Shown: piece after piece, positions 52,601 to 54,544 of the stretch
Layout: every line of letters starts with the position of its first letter
How positions within the stretch are numbered: the first letter of the stretch is position 1
Source of the DNA: Candidatus Bathyarchaeia archaeon
Lineage (GTDB): Archaea > Thermoproteota > Bathyarchaeia > Bathyarchaeales > Bathycorpusculaceae
Direction: 5' to 3'
Length of the DNA: 54,544 bases
Assembly: GCA_030019335.1 (NCBI GenBank)
Contig: JASEET010000007.1
Coordinates: forward strand, 1-54,544
Made by a program: the position numbers and the translations under genes
Notes under the pieces: generated by a model
What the model saw: only the letters and a program-made list of their open reading frames with translations
The model's database searches: none
Told to the model about the DNA's origin: nothing

Positions 52601-54229
52601 TCTAAAAGCTCCAAAGGCTTGTTGATATGTTTCGTTCCAAACCCTCATCATCAGAGGTTGTATGATCTCTAAGTCTAGCCAGCTCGCTAGGTTTGATGTG
52701 TTGTATGCAATCCTCCAAGCCATGGTTGCCCACTGGTCTCGCCCGTCAAAGTATAAGCCGAAAACGTTGCCAAAATCGTCGACCATGAATTCTATCCGAG
52801 CATTGCTGAACCATGCATATCGTGGTGTGACCTCTTCTCGGTTGGCTCTTGGCGAATTCGCTTGATAAGTGGCTTCAAGCTGAAGGAATCCTTGTTCGAT
52901 AGACTTATTTATCAGATTATATGCGCCTGAAACATCGATTCTGCCAGCGCCTTGAGTGTAAGAGTCGTATCCTATGTCCACCGCACTCGCCATCAAGGCG
53001 CTTGCAATGAGTTTGGGTGCTGCGCCATCAAATGCTTGTAGTAGAAGGGCTGCTCCACCAGCAACGTGTGGCGTTGCCATGCTAGTGCCTGACATTGGTA
53101 TATAACCCGTGGAATTCCATGCGTCTGCGCTCATGATTCCAACTCCTGGAGCAACAACATCCGGGTCGCCTCTAAAGTCATAGGTGTTGGGTCCTTTGCT
53201 GCTAAAGGTAGCAATAGTGTCTCCCTTGGTTGTTGCGCCGACTGTGATGACTTTTGTGGCCAAGCCAGGTGAGTCGATTGCCCCGTAGTATGGAATATTT
53301 CCGGCTGCTACAGTAACAACGATTCCTGCATTAACCGCGGCATCCGAGGCCATAGAAACGGGATCATACGGGTATCCCCAGCCGCCTATGCTCATGGTTA
53401 TGATATCTGCATCGTTTTCAACCGACCACTCGATTCCGGCTACCACCCAAGAAGCATAACCCATTCCGGTCGAATCTAAAACTTTCACTGCGTATAGCTG
53501 TGCGCTAGGGGCAACTCCCATGTAAACATGTGATGGCCCTCCCGTTCCAGCTGCAATTCCAGCAACATGTGTGCCGTGGCCATGATCATCAAATCCCGTT
53601 GGTACGCCATGCACAAACGAAGCGTTAGCTATGACTTTCGGGTCGTCCGTGGCTGGGTTATCATCAAGATCATCTAAGCTTTCATGATCCCAATTGATGC
53701 CCGTGTCAACCACGGCGATCACTATTCCGGAGCCGTTTATACCAAGCTCCCAGAGGCTAGGAGCATTTATTAGGTCTACGCTGTCAGAGAGCTTCGGAAA
53801 AACCTTATGTTTGGAGAAGATTTGGTTTGGGATGCTAAGTGCCCTGACTTTGTGATCAAACCAAATTGCCTTCACTCCATCTAGCTTTTTGATACTTTCA
53901 ATGGCACTCAAAGAAGCGTCTACACACACTCCTGGGATTATCTTGCATGCCTGTATTATCTCTAGGTCATCTATGGTAGAGAGGAGCTGCGTCCTCAGAT
54001 CCATGTTCACGGTTGGGTCAAACATGACGATAAGTCTCTCTGAGACCTCGGTGGGGCTTGTGGATGAGATCTGTTGTAGGTATGGATCTAAAAATACTTC
54101 CTTGCTCTTGTTTGAGGCTGAAACGCTCGTTTCATTTGTGAGGGGGATGGCTGTTGCTGAGGCTACTGTTGTTATGATTACGCTTGACAGAACAATAGCG
54201 AATAATACCAGGATTCTTTTACTTTTCAT
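49655..54229 (-). CDS. Subtilisin-like (S8) surface protease with Ig-like repeats and C-terminal anchor
   Basis: 1524 aa. Signal peptide (ILVLFAIVLSSVIITTVASA), inhibitor-type propeptide (about 60-130), then the S8 domain with the full triad: Asp175 (IAVVDTG), His218 (DDHGHGTHVAG), oxyanion Asn311 (VTVAAGN) and Ser383 (GTSMATPHVAGG). A long region of beta-sandwich domains follows, ending in four Big/Ig-like repeats of about 90 aa that share VDNT-x-P...I...P...G...G-x-H-T-I-K-L-x-x-x-D-x-A-G-N. A C-terminal membrane helix (GVGIPVGFIIGAIIVYAITR) with KKP tail anchors it. It probably degrades external protein at the cell surface. Frame intact over its whole length, unlike the neighbouring C11 gene. 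Confidence 0.95.
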   Translation of the reverse strand: MKSKRILVLFAIVLSSVIITTVASATAIPLTNETSVSASNKSKEVFLDPYLQQISSTSPTEVSERLIVMFDPTVNMDLRTQLLSTIDDLEIIQACKIIPGVCVDASLSAIESIKKLDGVKAIWFDHKVRALSIPNQIFSKHKVFPKLSDSVDLINAPSLWELGINGSGIVIAVVDTGINWDHESLDDLDDNPATDDPKVIANASFVHGVPTGFDDHGHGTHVAGIAAGTGGPSHVYMGVAPSAQLYAVKVLDSTGMGYASWVVAGIEWSVENDADIITMSIGGWGYPYDPVSMASDAAVNAGIVVTVAAGNIPYYGAIDSPGLATKVITVGATTKGDTIATFSSKGPNTYDFRGDPDVVAPGVGIMSADAWNSTGYIPMSGTSMATPHVAGGAALLLQAFDGAAPKLIASALMASAVDIGYDSYTQGAGRIDVSGAYNLINKSIEQGFLQLEATYQANSPRANREEVTPRYAWFSNARIEFMVDDFGNVFGLYFDGRDQWATMAWRIAYNTSNLASWLDLEIIQPLMMRVWNETYQQAFGAFRTPDKAAAIFVMVELFGNETWARTSFKVWPMGVTLENLRIFYIEDVGMYMDFEYDWSYYYGSQDIIVVNDTYELAPAQHFGFGGGLPSSAHHVGPYPDAWEAAYYDKLNNETEWIGDDNNAFRWSLGSVSTPTTVPIIFGLHINVSAVFSVINEGRATPLTPFDIIPYPELSVSISGPTIATPDTPMTYTATVSNYWLNDSVGAMLTFYLDDPVVDSLVIDVPSGASIEAPINMSMPMGMHFVTAEIFDPSDPAPQNNIAKKRVFAGIIFSAVLPCELEVNTYTDFGPFSYDSMAWVNLTIITPDLMPDVEIRLTGDLSQVVSFVDSPYLGDVEGWKYFAFEVYASGDPWETYTGFIEILSEGVTVNKLPVTVNVWWNPVPKINSVFLNDTSVLRVTETLGVTINVTDLDDLGEITPPSDISVNIYLLHFDTEWMAWMIIEGPIPAPYNATTGLFEFEYTFPADYSLGMFGIGIEAIDPYYYAVRAMVRPFYVENNIPIASATLSPRNIVGNETVLINVTVSDIETPVEQLQLTASVVTPAGEEVGVQLTLVDGAFTATFNDTSEEGVYLFSVIVTDRDGGSVVKVGYFEVDNTAPSVIILSPKDSSVVSGILNVTFIAWDAKLMNASLIIDNDTLVDVTGTTSLILNTTELPDGQHTVKLLASDLAGNDAQTSLTIIVDNTPPLADINAPISGAYVKDIISVNVTGADANFNRMELYINGILKQTWTESGIQTYDWNTHAYTDGSYTIKLVVYDEAGNMETAETTVTGDNTLPTAEIRKPTENTHIKGSYGVIIYGYDVNLDVIELYVNESLVASWNVTGIHTYTWDTTNDATYTIKLLVKDKAENSVTDTVTVIVDNTKPTVSITSPQDGAGLFGTVKINFAVADTNLKLAQLIIDDNIVLNVTGETHPWDSTKVGDGSHTIKLVAYDTAGNTNETAITVTTTNVKREIEATRNLYLGVGIPVGFIIGAIIVYAITRKKP

Positions 54230-54254
54230 GATTTTAAGTTATTTGTTTGGATAT

Positions 54255-54264
54255 GTATATAAGC
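54255..54264 (-). promoter_or_regulatory. TATA box of the S8 protease gene, near-leaderless
   Basis: GCTTATATAC on the minus strand, centred about 31 bases upstream of the ATG at 54229. Initiation 25 bases downstream would leave a leader of only a few bases. Confidence 0.5.
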
Positions 54265-54440
54265 TTGGGTCAAGAGTTGAATTGTCGGCTAACGTTTGTG
54301 TGTTCTCTTTATTTTGCTTAAGCAATGGAAGCGAGGATCAAAGTACTTGTAACTTAAAGCAGTTCTTAAATGTCTGATATGCCCATTACGCGGGCCCGTC
54401 GTCGTTCATGTTTGCTATATTATAGGAGTGAAGTGGGGCT
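54265..54440. other. Spacer right of S8 protease gene
   Basis: No gene seen. A TATA-like CTATATTATA near 54414-54423 could serve the frame opening at 54441. Confidence 0.3.
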
Positions 54441-54544
54441 ATGCAGATGATAGGTATTGAGATTAGCGTGAGTATGGCGAGTTTTCTGCTGGTTGGGAGT
54501 TTTTATACGCCGTCTACTGGGTCTGGAGCCGATGTAGAGAGAGG
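54441..54544 (+). CDS. Possible start of a gene cut by the window end
   Basis: ATG at 54441 opens MQMIGIEISVSMASFLLVGS and stays open to the window edge (34 codons). A hydrophobic stretch suggests a signal or membrane segment. TATA-like sequence lies about 22 bases upstream. Too short to judge. Confidence 0.25.
   Translation, partial: MQMIGIEISVSMASFLLVGSFYTPSTGSGADVER

Noticed and set aside
49686-54377. Plus-strand frames opposite the S8 protease
   Set aside because: Val/Thr/Ser-rich low-complexity frames arising from the antisense of beta-rich repeats; no independent coding evidence.
1-54544. CRISPR array, rRNA operon, replication origin or complete insertion sequence
   Set aside because: No regularly spaced direct repeats, rRNA segments, origin-type repeats with Orc1/Cdc6, or transposase genes were found on reading both strands.

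Overview
The window comes from an archaeal chromosome of moderate, somewhat AT-leaning composition. Archaeal markers include sn-glycerol-1-phosphate dehydrogenase (ether lipids), an LSm/eL37 pair, the FttA/aCPSF1 termination nuclease beside a proteasome beta subunit, archaeal class I CCA-adding enzyme, UPF0200/UPF0201, Mre11-Rad50, SepF and TATA-box promoters. Together with an eL22-like ribosomal protein and several secreted proteases, this suggests a Bathyarchaeia-like member of the Thermoproteota; that placement is an inference.

Layout. 1-2.7 kb: end of an ABC importer operon (permease, ATPase), then a DUF47/PhoU-like protein and eL22. 2.7-5.8 kb: a hypothetical protein, a frameshifted DMT transporter, a NIF3-family protein and a damaged fumarylacetoacetate-hydrolase-family gene. 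5.8-9.1 kb: rad50-mre11. 9.6-18.4 kb: information-processing and housekeeping genes (AN1-site-2 protease fusion, uS10, HAD phosphatase, eL37, LSm, PUA protein, SepF, FttA, PsmB, EgsA, FKBP). 18.6-22.8 kb: an accessory stretch with a methyltransferase remnant, MscS, a MazG-like protein, an unknown membrane protein and an AAA-ATPase relic beside tRNA-Gln(CTG). 22.9-28.8 kb: a five-gene peptide ABC importer operon. 28.9-34.7 kb: a universal stress protein, a 978-residue surface protein and a divergent FtsX/LolD-type ABC pair. 34.8-37.0 kb: a 5' fragment of a Y-family polymerase gene, a LAGLIDADG endonuclease gene and a complete Y-family polymerase gene. 37.0-45.9 kb: DUF6125-like protein, an HTH relic, UppP, CCA enzyme with ThpR, UPF0200/UPF0201, M20 peptidase, MBL-fold nuclease and an MNT-HEPN pair. 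46.2-54.2 kb: a broken clostripain-family (C11) secreted protease and an intact 1524-residue subtilisin-like surface protease.

How it fits together. The secreted proteases, M20 peptidase and peptide importer suggest growth on external protein or peptides. The most unusual structure is at 34.8-37.0 kb. There a homing-endonuclease gene sits between a displaced, decaying head of a pol IV gene and a full pol IV gene whose ATG overlaps the endonuclease stop codon. This is best explained as replacement of the gene head by an endonuclease-bearing element. About eight accessory genes carry frameshifts, deletions or in-frame stops while every housekeeping gene looks intact, so the damage probably reflects real decay more than poor sequence quality.
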